Below, in pieces: positions 8,651 to 18,041 of a DNA stretch of 64,000 nt (position 1 is its first letter; each line of letters opens with the position of its first letter). Source of the stretch: Bdellovibrionales bacterium Ga0074139 (GTDB lineage Bacteria; Bdellovibrionota; Bdellovibrionia; Bdellovibrionales; Bdellovibrionaceae); NCBI GenBank assembly GCA_001464795.1, contig LNEB01000015.1, forward strand, positions 248,001 to 312,000, given 5' to 3'. Under the pieces are notes generated by a model that was given only the letters and a program-made list of their open reading frames with translations, did no database searches and was not told the origin of the DNA. The position numbers and the translations under genes were made by a program.

Positions 8651-11251
8651 ATGAAGAACAAAACATACAAGTTAAAAAATGGACTCAGAGTTTTACTTGT
8701 TGAAAGCCGAAAGTCCCCTGTTGTATCTGTGCAAATGTGGGTTCGCACAGGCAGTGCGGACGAAAAAAAAGGTGAAGAAGGCATCAGCCACTTCATTGAA
8801 CATTTGTTGTTTAAAGGAACTCGAAAATATAAAACGGGTGAAATCGCAAGTCTTGTCGAGGGTAACGGCGGAGAGCTGAACGCTTACACCTCCTATGATC
8901 AGACTGTTTTTTATGTCACCATCGAAGCTCAAAAAAGAAAAATTGCCTTAGATGTTATCAGTGAAATGATGGGCTTCCCACTTTTTGACCCTGAGGAAAT
9001 TAATAACGAACGCGGAGTGGTCATTGAAGAAATCAAACGCGGAGAAGATTCGCTAAGTTCTGTCGCGTGGAAAAATTTATTTTCCACAGTGTATACAAAA
9101 CATAATTACAAAGAGCCCATCATTGGCTATGAAAAAAATATTAAAAGCCTGTCGCCTAAAAAAATTAAAAATTTCTATCAATCCAGGTATGTTCCATCCA
9201 ATATGTTTTTAGTCGTGACTGGCGATTTTGACAGCACTGTTATGAAAAAAGAAGTGGCTGAACATTTTGAAATCTTCAAAGCTTTTAAGTTAGATAAAAG
9301 AACTCGCAAAAAAGAACCGTTGCAAAAAAAATCCAGAATCAATGTTATAAAAACGAAATTTAAAAAGACCCAAAGCTATTTGGCCTGGAGAGCTCCATCG
9401 ATAAAGCATAAAGATGTTCCTGCCCTTGACCTGCTGTCCATGATTCTAGGAACAGGTGACAGCTCAAGGCTTTCAAAAAAGTTACGAATCGACAATCTTA
9501 TTGTTCAAGGAGTTGGATCCTTTGCCTACACTCCAAAAGATGACGGGGTTTTTGCTATTTCTTTAAGTGGTGAAGAAAGCAAACTTACAGAAGGTATCAG
9601 GGAATCTTTAGCTGTTTCATTGGAAATTTTAAAAACGCCCCCATCGGCAGCGGAAATGAAAAAAGCCTTAGCCATTTCATCAAGTGAAAGCATTTATTCT
9701 TTAGAAACAGTAGACGGACTTTCTAGAAAAATTGGTAATGATGAATTCTATATGAATGACCCTGATTATTTCCAAAAATATCTGAAGGCTCTTTATAAAG
9801 TTAAACCAGTGGATGTTTCAAAGGCAGCCAGAAAATATTTAAATCCGAAAAGCCTAACCACAGTTTATCTGACTGAAAATTCCACAGCAAAAGCTAAGTC
9901 TGAAATCGAAGAAATTATGAAATGGTACTCTGTGGAATATCAAAAAGTTATTAAATCACCACTCAAGCTTGTTAAATTTTCAGCAAAGCCTGTCACCATT
10001 AAAAAGTCTTCTCAGGTATTAAGTAAAACAAAAATAATGAATCGCCCCTCGGGCCTTACGCTAGTTTTAAAAACTCAATCAGACACCCCTACTTTTTCCA
10101 TCCGCGCAGCCGCATTAGGCGGACTGCGCGCTGAAAAGCCAGAGCATTCAGGAGCTATTGAGTTACTATCCAGAACATGGACAGCGGGTTCAAAAAAATA
10201 TAACGAAGATCAAATCAACGAAATTATTGAAAGTCATTCGGCGGGACTATCTGCCTTTGGGGGAAGAAATACCATTGGCTTAACTTTAGACGGCCTTTCT
10301 TCTTCACAAGAAGAATTGTATCAAGTGTATTTTGATCTTTTAACGGCACCGACATGGCCGCGAATTCAAGTGGGTCGTGAAAAGCATGTTCAATTGCATC
10401 AGATTGAAAACAAAAAGGACAATCCTGCGCAGATCTGTTTTCAGCAGTTTCATGAAATGATGTTTAAAAATCATCCTTACGCACGCGATGTGCTTGGTCA
10501 GCCTGATTTGCTAAAAGAAGTGCATTCAGATGTATTGCAAAATTACTTTGAAAAACTCATTTGTTTGAAAAATCTAGTTATTACTGCAGTTGGTGATTTT
10601 GACGAAAAATTGCTTATGAGCTTTATTGAGTCATTGGAATCCAAATTACCCAAGGGATCCAAGTTCAGTACCGTTCTTCCCCTAGCAGCCATTCAGAAGA
10701 ATGAATCACGTGTGACAGCATTAGAAAAAGAACAAACACACATTGTTCTTGGATATCCAGGTCTGCAAATTGATTCTAACCATCGCTTTGTTCTAGATGT
10801 TTTGCAATCGGTGCTATCAGGGCAAGGGGGACGATTATTTTACGAATTAAGAGATAAAAACTCCTTGGCTTACTCTGTGTCGCCTATTCGAATGGAGGGA
10901 TTAGAGCCTGGCTACTTCGGCACCTACATTGGCTGCTCTCCAGAGAAAAAGGATAAGGCCATTGCAATGATGCGAGATGAGCTCAAAAAATTGACGATCT
11001 CACTGATTACCGAAGACGAGCTTGTACGTGCGAAAAATTATCTCATTGGGCAGCAGGCCATTTCTTTACAAAAAAAATCGACGATCGCTCAAGCTATAGT
11101 TTTGGATGTTATTTATGGAATGTCGCCAGATCATGTCTTTGAAATTATCGAGGAATACAAAAAGGTCACTCGAGAAGATATACTGGCACTTGCTAAAACA
11201 TTATTTTCTCAGCCTGAAGTTTTAAGTGTTGTAGGTCCTGTCTCAAAGTAG
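8651..11251 (+). CDS. M16 family (insulinase/pitrilysin-like) zinc metallopeptidase, two domains
   Basis: 866 residues, two M16 units in one chain. The first carries the inverted zinc motif HFIEH (47-51) with E126/E127 as third ligand in a VVIEEIKR segment. The second, from about residue 465, lacks the zinc motif but has the substrate-clamp segment RLFYELRDKNSLAYSV. This active/inactive pairing is typical of M16 proteases, which degrade peptides in a closed chamber. There is no signal peptide at this start, so a cytoplasmic location is the simplest reading. The start at 8651 has GATGAGG upstream. The gene is 18 bp from divergent hemW. Confidence 0.85.
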   Translation: MKNKTYKLKNGLRVLLVESRKSPVVSVQMWVRTGSADEKKGEEGISHFIEHLLFKGTRKYKTGEIASLVEGNGGELNAYTSYDQTVFYVTIEAQKRKIALDVISEMMGFPLFDPEEINNERGVVIEEIKRGEDSLSSVAWKNLFSTVYTKHNYKEPIIGYEKNIKSLSPKKIKNFYQSRYVPSNMFLVVTGDFDSTVMKKEVAEHFEIFKAFKLDKRTRKKEPLQKKSRINVIKTKFKKTQSYLAWRAPSIKHKDVPALDLLSMILGTGDSSRLSKKLRIDNLIVQGVGSFAYTPKDDGVFAISLSGEESKLTEGIRESLAVSLEILKTPPSAAEMKKALAISSSESIYSLETVDGLSRKIGNDEFYMNDPDYFQKYLKALYKVKPVDVSKAARKYLNPKSLTTVYLTENSTAKAKSEIEEIMKWYSVEYQKVIKSPLKLVKFSAKPVTIKKSSQVLSKTKIMNRPSGLTLVLKTQSDTPTFSIRAAALGGLRAEKPEHSGAIELLSRTWTAGSKKYNEDQINEIIESHSAGLSAFGGRNTIGLTLDGLSSSQEELYQVYFDLLTAPTWPRIQVGREKHVQLHQIENKKDNPAQICFQQFHEMMFKNHPYARDVLGQPDLLKEVHSDVLQNYFEKLICLKNLVITAVGDFDEKLLMSFIESLESKLPKGSKFSTVLPLAAIQKNESRVTALEKEQTHIVLGYPGLQIDSNHRFVLDVLQSVLSGQGGRLFYELRDKNSLAYSVSPIRMEGLEPGYFGTYIGCSPEKKDKAIAMMRDELKKLTISLITEDELVRAKNYLIGQQAISLQKKSTIAQAIVLDVIYGMSPDHVFEIIEEYKKVTREDILALAKTLFSQPEVLSVVGPVSK

Positions 11252-11293
11252 GACAAATCATTTTTTTTAGACCTATAAGAAGTTTTTATCGTA

Positions 11294-11317
11294 AGGTCTC
11301 GACTTGAGTCGGGACCT
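11294..11317. repeat. 24-bp near-perfect palindrome / hairpin
   Basis: AGGTCTCGACT and AGTCGGGACCT are complementary in 10 of 11 positions around a 2-bp centre; as RNA they form a 9-bp stem (one G-U) with loop CTTGAG. No T-run follows on the plus strand, so it is not a standard terminator of the peptidase gene. It lies 39 bp before the start at 11356 and could be an operator or leader hairpin. Confidence 0.45.
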
Positions 11318-11355
11318 GCTTAAGTCGCAGTGTTATCTGCCGATTAATTGATAAA

Positions 11356-11952
11356 ATGAAATCAGTGAGCTCAAATTCAATTATTACCAATCATTCTGAG
11401 TTTTTTAAAGAAGCCGTACGAGAGGCTTTTAGCACTCGAAAAATTCAAACACCTCCCTTTGTTGAATCCTATCTTGTTAATTTACTCGAGCATTATGTAG
11501 TGGCTGATCACTACCTTGAAAAGCAAAGCACCTTAGCTGAGGCCTTACTGACTGCAGTTCAGTCCGAGCATTCGACAAAGGTCGAGTTACTTAAAAGACT
11601 AGCGGACCGAACCCTCTATACCTGTGGATTTTTTAGTGACTCTTTCGAGAGAAAATTAATTGATGTGGATTACTGTGTGGACATGGCATCAACCTCTTAT
11701 GGCTTGCTGGCTCAAAGCACTCGCGAAGAGATGCTGGCTGAAGTTTACGACATCTATTCTAAAAGATTTTCCGAGTTCGTCGATGCTCTGAATTACATAA
11801 GTGAAAAATCACAAATTCAATCTTCTTCAAATGTCCTAAGAATATATGATCGTTACCTTAAAACAGGTTCTGATCTTGCCAGAGAGAAGCTGTCTGATTT
11901 GGGAATAGTCCCGATTTCCAAAGGTGATCAGAAAAAAGTATCCCAATTCTAA
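11356..11952 (+). CDS. Hypothetical soluble protein, mostly helical
   Basis: 198 residues, no signal peptide or membrane segment, predicted mostly helical. A central segment ADRTLYTCGFFSDSFERK and a following DVDYCVDMASTSYG look like conserved motifs, but I cannot name a family with certainty. No Shine-Dalgarno is obvious before the ATG at 11356. It lies 21 bp upstream of the tat genes in the same direction and may be co-transcribed with them. The composition resembles its neighbours and there is no sign of transfer. Confidence 0.6.
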   Translation: MKSVSSNSIITNHSEFFKEAVREAFSTRKIQTPPFVESYLVNLLEHYVVADHYLEKQSTLAEALLTAVQSEHSTKVELLKRLADRTLYTCGFFSDSFERKLIDVDYCVDMASTSYGLLAQSTREEMLAEVYDIYSKRFSEFVDALNYISEKSQIQSSSNVLRIYDRYLKTGSDLAREKLSDLGIVPISKGDQKKVSQF

Positions 11953-11973
11953 GCGCCATGATAATTCATAAGT

Positions 11974-12312
11974 ATGTTTGGTCTGGGGTTTTCAGAAATC
12001 TTAATTCTTGCTGTATTAGGTCTGGTTTTACTGGGCCCAGATCAGCTTCCTGAAGTGGCTCGAACGCTGGGTCGTTTTTTTAATGACTTAAAAAGATCCA
12101 CAGATGAAATCAAAGACGAATTTAAGAAAAGCACCATGAGTTCAAATAATTTATTAGAAGATATTCGCCGCGATATTAACACGGACAGCAATAATCACAA
12201 TAATTCCCATGATACTCAGCAACCGGAACAATTGGAAATGGACACCGAATACGTGGCTCCTCAACAAACTACAGAATTAGAAAAAAATGGAAAAAAACCA
12301 GAATCTCACTGA
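11974..12312 (+). CDS. tatB: Twin-arginine translocase subunit TatA/TatB
   Basis: 112 residues. One N-terminal transmembrane helix (residues 6-20) is followed by the hinge LGPDQLPEVARTLG, an amphipathic helix, and a variable acidic and Asn/Gln-rich tail. The GP..LPE hinge is found in TatB-type proteins; TatA usually has FG..KLP. The protein forms part of the Tat pore or receptor that exports folded proteins. The 3' end overlaps tatC by 26 bp. A separate TatA is not in the window, so a bifunctional TatA/B role remains possible. Confidence 0.85.
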   Translation: MFGLGFSEILILAVLGLVLLGPDQLPEVARTLGRFFNDLKRSTDEIKDEFKKSTMSSNNLLEDIRRDINTDSNNHNNSHDTQQPEQLEMDTEYVAPQQTTELEKNGKKPESH

Positions 12313-13012
12313 TCATTTAAAAGAACTCAGAACTCGTCTGATCCGTAGTCTTTGGGCTGTGCTGGTAATTGCTATAGTGGCTTATGCCTATTCAGAACAC
12401 TTATTTGATTTATTACGTTTGCCAGCACAAAAATACTTACCCTCGGGTGGTTTGGTTTTTACTCACCCCACAGATAAATTTATGGCCCATTTAAAAATTG
12501 CAGTCTTTGCTGGTATTGGCTTGTCTTGTCCTGTGTGGCTTTATCAATTGTGGGCCTTCATTGCTCCGGGCCTGTACCAAAAAGAAAAAAGATATGCGAC
12601 TACATTTATCATATCAGGATCATTACTGATGCTACTAGGTGCCTCTTTTTGTTACTTTGCGGTTTTACCAGCCGCTTTTGAATTTTTGTTTAACTTCGGT
12701 GGAAGCGTTGATAAGCCCATGATCACGATCAGCGAATATTTAGGCTTTGTCGTGCAAATGACTTTAATGTTTGGAGTTGCTTTTCAATTGCCATTGATTC
12801 TTGTTTTGTTGGGCTTGACAGGTGTTGTGACAGCAGAGTTTTTAAGAAAGCAAAGAAGAATAGCTTACTTTTTACTTGGGATATTATCAGCCGTTTTGAC
12901 CCCCACGCCTGATGCTCTCAGTATGTTTATGATGATGGGCCCTATGTGCATTCTATTTGAAATTGCGATCTTTTTAGTGGCCCGAGTTCAGAAAAACCCG
13001 GCCACAGCGTAA
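12287..13012 (+). CDS. tatC: Sec-independent protein translocase TatC
   Basis: 241 residues with six hydrophobic helices and the conserved N-terminal HLKELRTRL signature that contacts the twin-arginine signal peptide. It also has the P...FEFLFNF loop and the C-terminal LTPTPDALSMF segment typical of TatC. TatC is the multi-spanning inner-membrane receptor of the Tat pathway. The gene starts inside tatB (26-bp overlap), giving tight coupling. It converges on the carboxylase operon, with 16 AT-rich bases between the stop codons. Confidence 0.95.
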   Translation: MEKNQNLTDHLKELRTRLIRSLWAVLVIAIVAYAYSEHLFDLLRLPAQKYLPSGGLVFTHPTDKFMAHLKIAVFAGIGLSCPVWLYQLWAFIAPGLYQKEKRYATTFIISGSLLMLLGASFCYFAVLPAAFEFLFNFGGSVDKPMITISEYLGFVVQMTLMFGVAFQLPLILVLLGLTGVVTAEFLRKQRRIAYFLLGILSAVLTPTPDALSMFMMMGPMCILFEIAIFLVARVQKNPATA

Positions 13013-13028
13013 GTTAATTCAATTAATT

Positions 13029-13550
13029 TTACTCAAACTTAATTAAGACAGCACCGGACTCAACTGAATCACCCTGTTTAATTTTAATCTCTTTAATTTT
13101 CACATCACGACTGGCACGCATCTCATTTTCCATTTTCATGGCTTCCATGATAAGCAGCGGTTTATTGGCTTTAACCACGTCGCCTTCTTTGACAAAAATT
13201 TCGATCACTTTCCCCGGCATGCCGGCACGCAAATCAGCATCACCACCAAAGCTTCCACCTTTTTTCAAAGATTCATGTAGAATCATTTCATCGTTATATA
13301 TTTTGATGGTTCTAAAAGAGTTTCGACTAAAAACGGTGTAATCTGTGTCTTTACCAATGACGTCAATCAAGTACGAGCTGCCTTTGAATAAGAAACTAAT
13401 GTACTGCTCGGCTTCTTTGAAATCGTTTTTAGAAATATCGTAGTGAATCCATTCTTTATTTTCCTCTTGAATGGAAATTTTCCAATTAAACCGTAACTCG
13501 GTCACATCGATCTTATACTTTTTACCTTTTGATTCAGCTTCAAAATACAT
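13029..13550 (-). CDS. Biotin carboxyl carrier subunit of acyl-CoA carboxylase
   Basis: 173 residues. The C-terminal 75 form a biotinyl domain with MEAMKMEN and the biotin-accepting K139. The N-terminal about 95 residues resemble the BT (subunit-bridging) domain found in alpha chains of propionyl-CoA carboxylase. This is thus the BT-BCCP part of an alpha subunit encoded as a separate gene. It is the last gene of the operon pccB-accC-BCCP, 9 bp after the biotin carboxylase gene. It carries the carboxyl group from the biotin carboxylase to the carboxyltransferase. Confidence 0.85.
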   Translation of the reverse strand: MYFEAESKGKKYKIDVTELRFNWKISIQEENKEWIHYDISKNDFKEAEQYISFLFKGSSYLIDVIGKDTDYTVFSRNSFRTIKIYNDEMILHESLKKGGSFGGDADLRAGMPGKVIEIFVKEGDVVKANKPLLIMEAMKMENEMRASRDVKIKEIKIKQGDSVESGAVLIKFE

Positions 13551-13559
13551 AAATTATTC

Positions 13560-15065
13560 CTATGTTCTTAATGCGAGTTTACGGCCCGTTCGCTTCCAGT
13601 TACTAACAAGATTGAGCTGTCTGACATCCTTAGACTTTCTATCATTATAGGCCTGAATGGCAGCTGCGATCAAAAACACAGGGTCTTCGATTTCGCTAAA
13701 TAACTTGGGCTCTAAAACTTCAAAGTTCTTTTCGATAAATTGAGTGGTGTAGCTTCCATCTCTAAATTTCGGATGATCCAAAATTGTTTTATGTAAAACA
13801 ATATTTGTTTTAATTCCGGTGATCACAAATTCAGTCAAAGCCCTCTGCATTCGGTCAATGGCCTCGTCGCGGGTTTCTCCCCAGGTGATCACTTTAGAAA
13901 TCATGGGATCATAGTAGATCGGAACTTCGTAGCCGGGATAAGCATAGGAATCCACACGCAAAAAGGGTCCTTGAGGATGCCTGCAGGCACCGATGACACC
14001 AGGATGAGGCTTATAGGTAATGGGATCCTCCGCGCAAATGCGGCATTCGATGGCAAAACCCTTTTGTTTTATATCTTCTTGTTTGAACGACAAAGGATTT
14101 CCAGCAGCAACAGAGATTTGTTCACGGACTAAATCATAGCCTGTGGTTTGCTCTGTGATGGGGTGCTCGACTTGCAATCGAGTATTCATTTCCATAAAGA
14201 AATACTCTTTAGTTTTGTTATCAAAAATAAACTCGATGGTGCCTGCGCCTACGTAATTAATTCTTTTTGCTGCGCGAACGGCAGCTTCCCCCATTTTAAT
14301 TCTAACTTCTTGAGGAACTGACGGGCTTGGAGCTTCTTCGATGATCTTTTGGTGTCTTCTTTGTACGGAACATTCTCTCTCGAAAAGATGAACCACATTG
14401 CCGTGAGTGTCGCCAAAGACTTGAATTTCAATATGTTTGGGATCATTGATGAATTTTTCGATGTACACAGTTGGATCGGCAAAATAGTTTTGGCCTTCGG
14501 ACCGACAAGCACGAAAAGCACTTTCAAGCTCATCTTCCTTTTTTACAACTCGCATACCTTTTCCACCGCCACCGGCAGAGGCCTTGATAATAACAGGGTA
14601 GCCAATTTCTTTTACTACTTTTAAAGCTTCTTCTAAAGTTTCAACTCCGCCGTCGCTTCCGGGCACAATGGGAACCTTCGCTTCTTTCATTAAAGCTTTT
14701 GCAGAAAGCTTATCACCCATAGCTTCAATGTTTTCGGGAGTGGGGCCAATGAACACGATTCCATTTTTAGCACAGGCACGAGCAAACTTAGTGTTTTCTG
14801 ATAGAAATCCATAGCCCGGGTGAATGGCATCCACGCCGGCTTCTTTGGCAACAGCTAAGATTCTATCAATATTGAGATAGGACTCTTTACTTGGCGCAGG
14901 TCCCACATTGTAGGCCTGATCAGCTAAGAAGACATGCAAGCTATCGCGGTCGGCATCACTGAAAACAGCCACAGAACCAATGTTGAGCTCTCGGCAAGCA
15001 CGGGTGATGCGGATGGCGATTTCACCACGGTTAGCGATGAGTATTTTCTTAAAAGGTATATTCAT
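13560..15065 (-). CDS. Biotin carboxylase subunit of acyl-CoA carboxylase
   Basis: 501 residues, ATP-grasp enzyme: KILIANRGEIAIRI opening, glycine loop SAGGGGKGMR, the ERECSVQRRHQK segment, and MNTRLQVEHPITE near the active site. It carboxylates biotin with bicarbonate and ATP. It is about 50 residues longer than AccC of E. coli, at the C-terminus. The company of a PccB-type carboxyltransferase and a BT-BCCP protein points to propionyl-CoA (or mixed acyl-CoA) carboxylase rather than the fatty-acid ACC, although it could serve both. 12 bp separate it from the upstream gene. Confidence 0.88.
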   Translation of the reverse strand: MNIPFKKILIANRGEIAIRITRACRELNIGSVAVFSDADRDSLHVFLADQAYNVGPAPSKESYLNIDRILAVAKEAGVDAIHPGYGFLSENTKFARACAKNGIVFIGPTPENIEAMGDKLSAKALMKEAKVPIVPGSDGGVETLEEALKVVKEIGYPVIIKASAGGGGKGMRVVKKEDELESAFRACRSEGQNYFADPTVYIEKFINDPKHIEIQVFGDTHGNVVHLFERECSVQRRHQKIIEEAPSPSVPQEVRIKMGEAAVRAAKRINYVGAGTIEFIFDNKTKEYFFMEMNTRLQVEHPITEQTTGYDLVREQISVAAGNPLSFKQEDIKQKGFAIECRICAEDPITYKPHPGVIGACRHPQGPFLRVDSYAYPGYEVPIYYDPMISKVITWGETRDEAIDRMQRALTEFVITGIKTNIVLHKTILDHPKFRDGSYTTQFIEKNFEVLEPKLFSEIEDPVFLIAAAIQAYNDRKSKDVRQLNLVSNWKRTGRKLALRT

Positions 15066-15077
15066 AAATCACATTTC

Positions 15078-16637
15078 CTATAAGGGTATGTTGCCGTGTT
15101 TTTTTGCAGGAATGATATCTCGTTTATGTTTTAACATTTCCAATGAATCAATGATGCGCTTTCGAGTCAGTGCGGGTTCGATGACCTCATCGGTGTAACC
15201 AAGTTCTGCAGACACATAAGGATTGCTAAATTTTTCTTCGTATTCAGCAATTAATTCTGCACGCTTTTTTACTGGATCAGCAGCACTTGCAATTTCCTCG
15301 CGGAAAATAACATTTACGGCCCCTTCGGCACCCATCACGGCAATTTCAGCAGAAGGAAATGCTAAGTTGACATCCGAACGTAAAAGCTTAGATCCCATCA
15401 CTATGTATGCACCACCGTAGGCTTTGCGAGTGATAATAGTGACTTTGGGAACTGTGGCTTCAGCATAGGCGTATAATAGCTTAGCCCCATGGGTAATGAT
15501 ACCGTTCCACTCTTGATCTTTACCGGGTAAAAATCCAGGCACATCGACGAAGCTTACAACAGGAATATTAAAAGCATCACAGAAGCGAATGAATCTTGCC
15601 GCTTTTCTAGAAGCTTCGATATTTAAACAGCCAGCTAAAACTTGTGGTTGATTAGCGACGATCCCAACGGGTCGACCGTTGAATCGTGCAAATCCCACAA
15701 TAATATTTTGTGCGTAATTTTTATGAATCTCTAAAAAATAACCCTCATCCACACACTCGGTAATCACAGCCAGCATGTCATAAGGTTTTTTAGGATTATC
15801 AGGGATTAGAGTTGTTAAATTCTCGACGATTCGGTCTGGACGATCGTTAGTTGGTAAAATCGGAGCATCATCTAAATTATTCGCTGGTAAAAAGCTTAGC
15901 ATTTCACGAATCAGCAAAAGACAGTGCTTATCATCTTCAGTTGCAAAGTGAGCCACGCCGGATTTTTGAGAGTGGGTAGTGGCTCCACCAAGATCTTCTT
16001 TTGTTACTTCTTCATGGGTCACAGCTTTGATCACGTCAGGCCCGGTAACAAACATATAACTTGAGTTTTTCACCATAAACACAAAGTCTGTGATGGATGG
16101 CGAGTAAACCGCTCCACCTGCGCAAGGGCCCATGATAGCTGTGATTTGGGGAATGACTCCGGACGCGATTGTATTACGAGTAAAAATATCAGCGTAACCA
16201 CCTAAAGACTCAATACCCTCTTGAATTCTTGCTCCGCCAGAATCATTAATGGAAATAAACGGGGCTCCATTTTTAAGTGCAAGATCCATCACTTTACAAA
16301 TTTTATTTGCTTGGGTGCGACTCATGGAGCCGCCGATAACTGTGAAGTCTTGGCTAGACACATAAACAATTTTACCATTTACGCGGCCATAACCCGTGAT
16401 GACTCCATCACCAGGGACTTTGTTTTTATCCATTTCATAGTTTGTGCATCGATGAGTAACAAAGCGGTCCATTTCCACAAAGCTTCCAGGATCAAGTAAA
16501 ACATCCAAACGTTCCCGAGCCGACAATCGGTTTCCCTTTTTGTGCTTCGCGATTCTGTCACTTCCGCCACCAGCCATCGCTTGTTGGTTTCGTTTTTCTA
16601 AATCCTGCAGCTGGCGCTGTGTTTTTTCAGTCATCAT
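15078..16637 (-). CDS. Acyl-CoA (propionyl-CoA) carboxylase beta subunit
   Basis: 519 residues, fused two-domain carboxyltransferase of the PccB/MmdA family. The N-terminal crotonase-like half has [12 protein letters not shown] and [12 protein letters not shown]; the C-terminal half has [10 protein letters not shown] and [12 protein letters not shown]. It transfers CO2 from biotin to propionyl-CoA, giving methylmalonyl-CoA, which feeds the TCA cycle via succinyl-CoA. It heads a three-gene operon. AGGAG precedes two adjacent ATGs (16637, 16634), and either could be used. Substrate specificity is inferred from family resemblance and operon structure. Confidence 0.88.
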   Translation of the reverse strand: MMTEKTQRQLQDLEKRNQQAMAGGGSDRIAKHKKGNRLSARERLDVLLDPGSFVEMDRFVTHRCTNYEMDKNKVPGDGVITGYGRVNGKIVYVSSQDFTVIGGSMSRTQANKICKVMDLALKNGAPFISINDSGGARIQEGIESLGGYADIFTRNTIASGVIPQITAIMGPCAGGAVYSPSITDFVFMVKNSSYMFVTGPDVIKAVTHEEVTKEDLGGATTHSQKSGVAHFATEDDKHCLLLIREMLSFLPANNLDDAPILPTNDRPDRIVENLTTLIPDNPKKPYDMLAVITECVDEGYFLEIHKNYAQNIIVGFARFNGRPVGIVANQPQVLAGCLNIEASRKAARFIRFCDAFNIPVVSFVDVPGFLPGKDQEWNGIITHGAKLLYAYAEATVPKVTIITRKAYGGAYIVMGSKLLRSDVNLAFPSAEIAVMGAEGAVNVIFREEIASAADPVKKRAELIAEYEEKFSNPYVSAELGYTDEVIEPALTRKRIIDSLEMLKHKRDIIPAKKHGNIPL

Positions 16638-16672
16638 TTTTTCTTGCTCCTAAGATATTTCAAAATTTTAAA

Positions 16673-17962
16673 TTAAGGGTAAGCGCGACCATAAAGTCTT
16701 GGAAAAGCAGCTGTTTCGCGAACGTGTGGTAAACCACAAATCCAAGTCACAGCTCGCTCGAGGCCTAGACCAAAACCAGAACTAGGAACACCGCCGTAAC
16801 GGCGAAGATCTAAGTACCACTCGAAATCTTTCATATCGAGTTTGTGCTCATGGATTTTTGAAACTAGTTTTTCAATGCTTTCTTCACGCTGACCACCACC
16901 AATGATTTCCCCGTAACCCTCTGTTGCAAGTAGGTCACAACCCATGGCGTACCCAGGTTCCTTAGGATCTTCTTTCATATAAAAGGCTTTGATCGCTGAA
17001 GGGTAGTGGTGAACAAAAACAGGTTTATCATATTGCGAAGAAATGATGGTTTCATCGGGCGCACCGAAATCATCACCCACGATAAAATTAGGATTTTCTT
17101 TTAATATAATTTGTGCGGCCTCTTTGTAGTGAAGCTTTGGAAAAGGGGCTATGATGTTTTGCAGTTTTGAAATGTCACGCTCGAGGGTTTTCATTTCATC
17201 GGGACGATTTTTAAGAACTCTTTGTACGATGTATTCAATAAACTGTTCGGCCAGTTCCATATTATCGTACATATCATTAAAGGCCACTTCCGGTTCCACC
17301 ATCCAGAACTCGATCAAATGTCTTCGAGTTTTGGATTTTTCGGCGCGGAATGTGGGCCCAAAGCAATAGCTTTTACCGAAAGCACGACTAGTGGCTTCCA
17401 TGTAAAGCTGACCGGATTGTGAGAGGTACATTTTTTCATCAAAGAACTTGGTTTCAAATAAATTGGAAGTTCCTTCGCAAGCGCTAGGCGTGAAGATGGG
17501 AGCATCTGTTAAGGTAAAACCACGACCATCAAAAAAATCCCTAACAGCATTGATGATTTCATGACGAACGCGCAAGATGGCATGTTGTCTTTTTGAGCGA
17601 ATCCATAAATGTCGATTCTCCATTAAAAAATCAGTGCCATGATCCTTCGGAGAAATGGGATAGTTTTCACTTTTGCCGATGATCTCAAAGCTTTCAGCAC
17701 CGATTTCAAAAACATTTTCGTGTTTGGGATGTTTTCTTACGATACCGACTAGTTTTAAGGAAGTTTCTTGAGTCAGGGTATCAAATTGATTAAGCGCCTC
17801 TTCGGTGCACTCACCCTTAAAAAAAACACAGGAAACTGTGCCTGTTCCATCGCGAAGTTCTAGGAATTTTACTTTACCCGATGATCTGGATTGATACACC
17901 CAACCGCGAAGTTCAACTTTTTCACCAACATGATTTTTTAGATTCTCAATATACGTGCGCAT
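16673..17962 (-). CDS. asnS: Asparaginyl-tRNA synthetase
   Basis: 429 residues, class IIb aminoacyl-tRNA synthetase. An N-terminal OB-fold anticodon-binding domain ([20 protein letters not shown]) is followed by the catalytic domain with motif 2 ([19 protein letters not shown]) and motif 3 ([15 protein letters not shown]). The [10 protein letters not shown] context is that of AsnRS rather than AspRS. It charges tRNA-Asn directly. AAGGA lies five bases before ATG at 17962 but is part of a perfect 10-bp inverted repeat (17963-18010) that could hide it. 35 bp separate it from the carboxylase operon downstream. Confidence 0.95.
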   Translation of the reverse strand: MRTYIENLKNHVGEKVELRGWVYQSRSSGKVKFLELRDGTGTVSCVFFKGECTEEALNQFDTLTQETSLKLVGIVRKHPKHENVFEIGAESFEIIGKSENYPISPKDHGTDFLMENRHLWIRSKRQHAILRVRHEIINAVRDFFDGRGFTLTDAPIFTPSACEGTSNLFETKFFDEKMYLSQSGQLYMEATSRAFGKSYCFGPTFRAEKSKTRRHLIEFWMVEPEVAFNDMYDNMELAEQFIEYIVQRVLKNRPDEMKTLERDISKLQNIIAPFPKLHYKEAAQIILKENPNFIVGDDFGAPDETIISSQYDKPVFVHHYPSAIKAFYMKEDPKEPGYAMGCDLLATEGYGEIIGGGQREESIEKLVSKIHEHKLDMKDFEWYLDLRRYGGVPSSGFGLGLERAVTWICGLPHVRETAAFPRLYGRAYP

Positions 17963-18010
17963 AGCTTTCCTTTACACAGCCTCAATCAGGCAAAATGAAT
18001 AAGGAAAGCT
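17963..18010 (-). promoter_or_regulatory. Leader stem that would sequester the asnS ribosome-binding site
   Basis: On the minus strand AGCTTTCCTT (18010-18001) and AAGGAAAGCT (17972-17963) are perfect reverse complements. The second arm contains the Shine-Dalgarno and abuts the ATG. The 28-nt loop contains GCCT-GATTG-AGGC. The structure could repress translation initiation. No T-box specifier or antiterminator sequence was recognised. Confidence 0.5.
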
Positions 18011-18041
18011 AACACATAATGTGGCGCGCAATCGAAGAGAA

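Noticed and set aside
13013-13040. Bidirectional terminator between tatC and the carboxylase operon
   Set aside because: Only AT-rich TTAATT/AATTAA symmetry; no GC stem.
17963-18041. T-box riboswitch for asnS
   Set aside because: The leader is under 80 nt and has no T-box sequence or specifier loop; a simple SD-masking stem explains it better.
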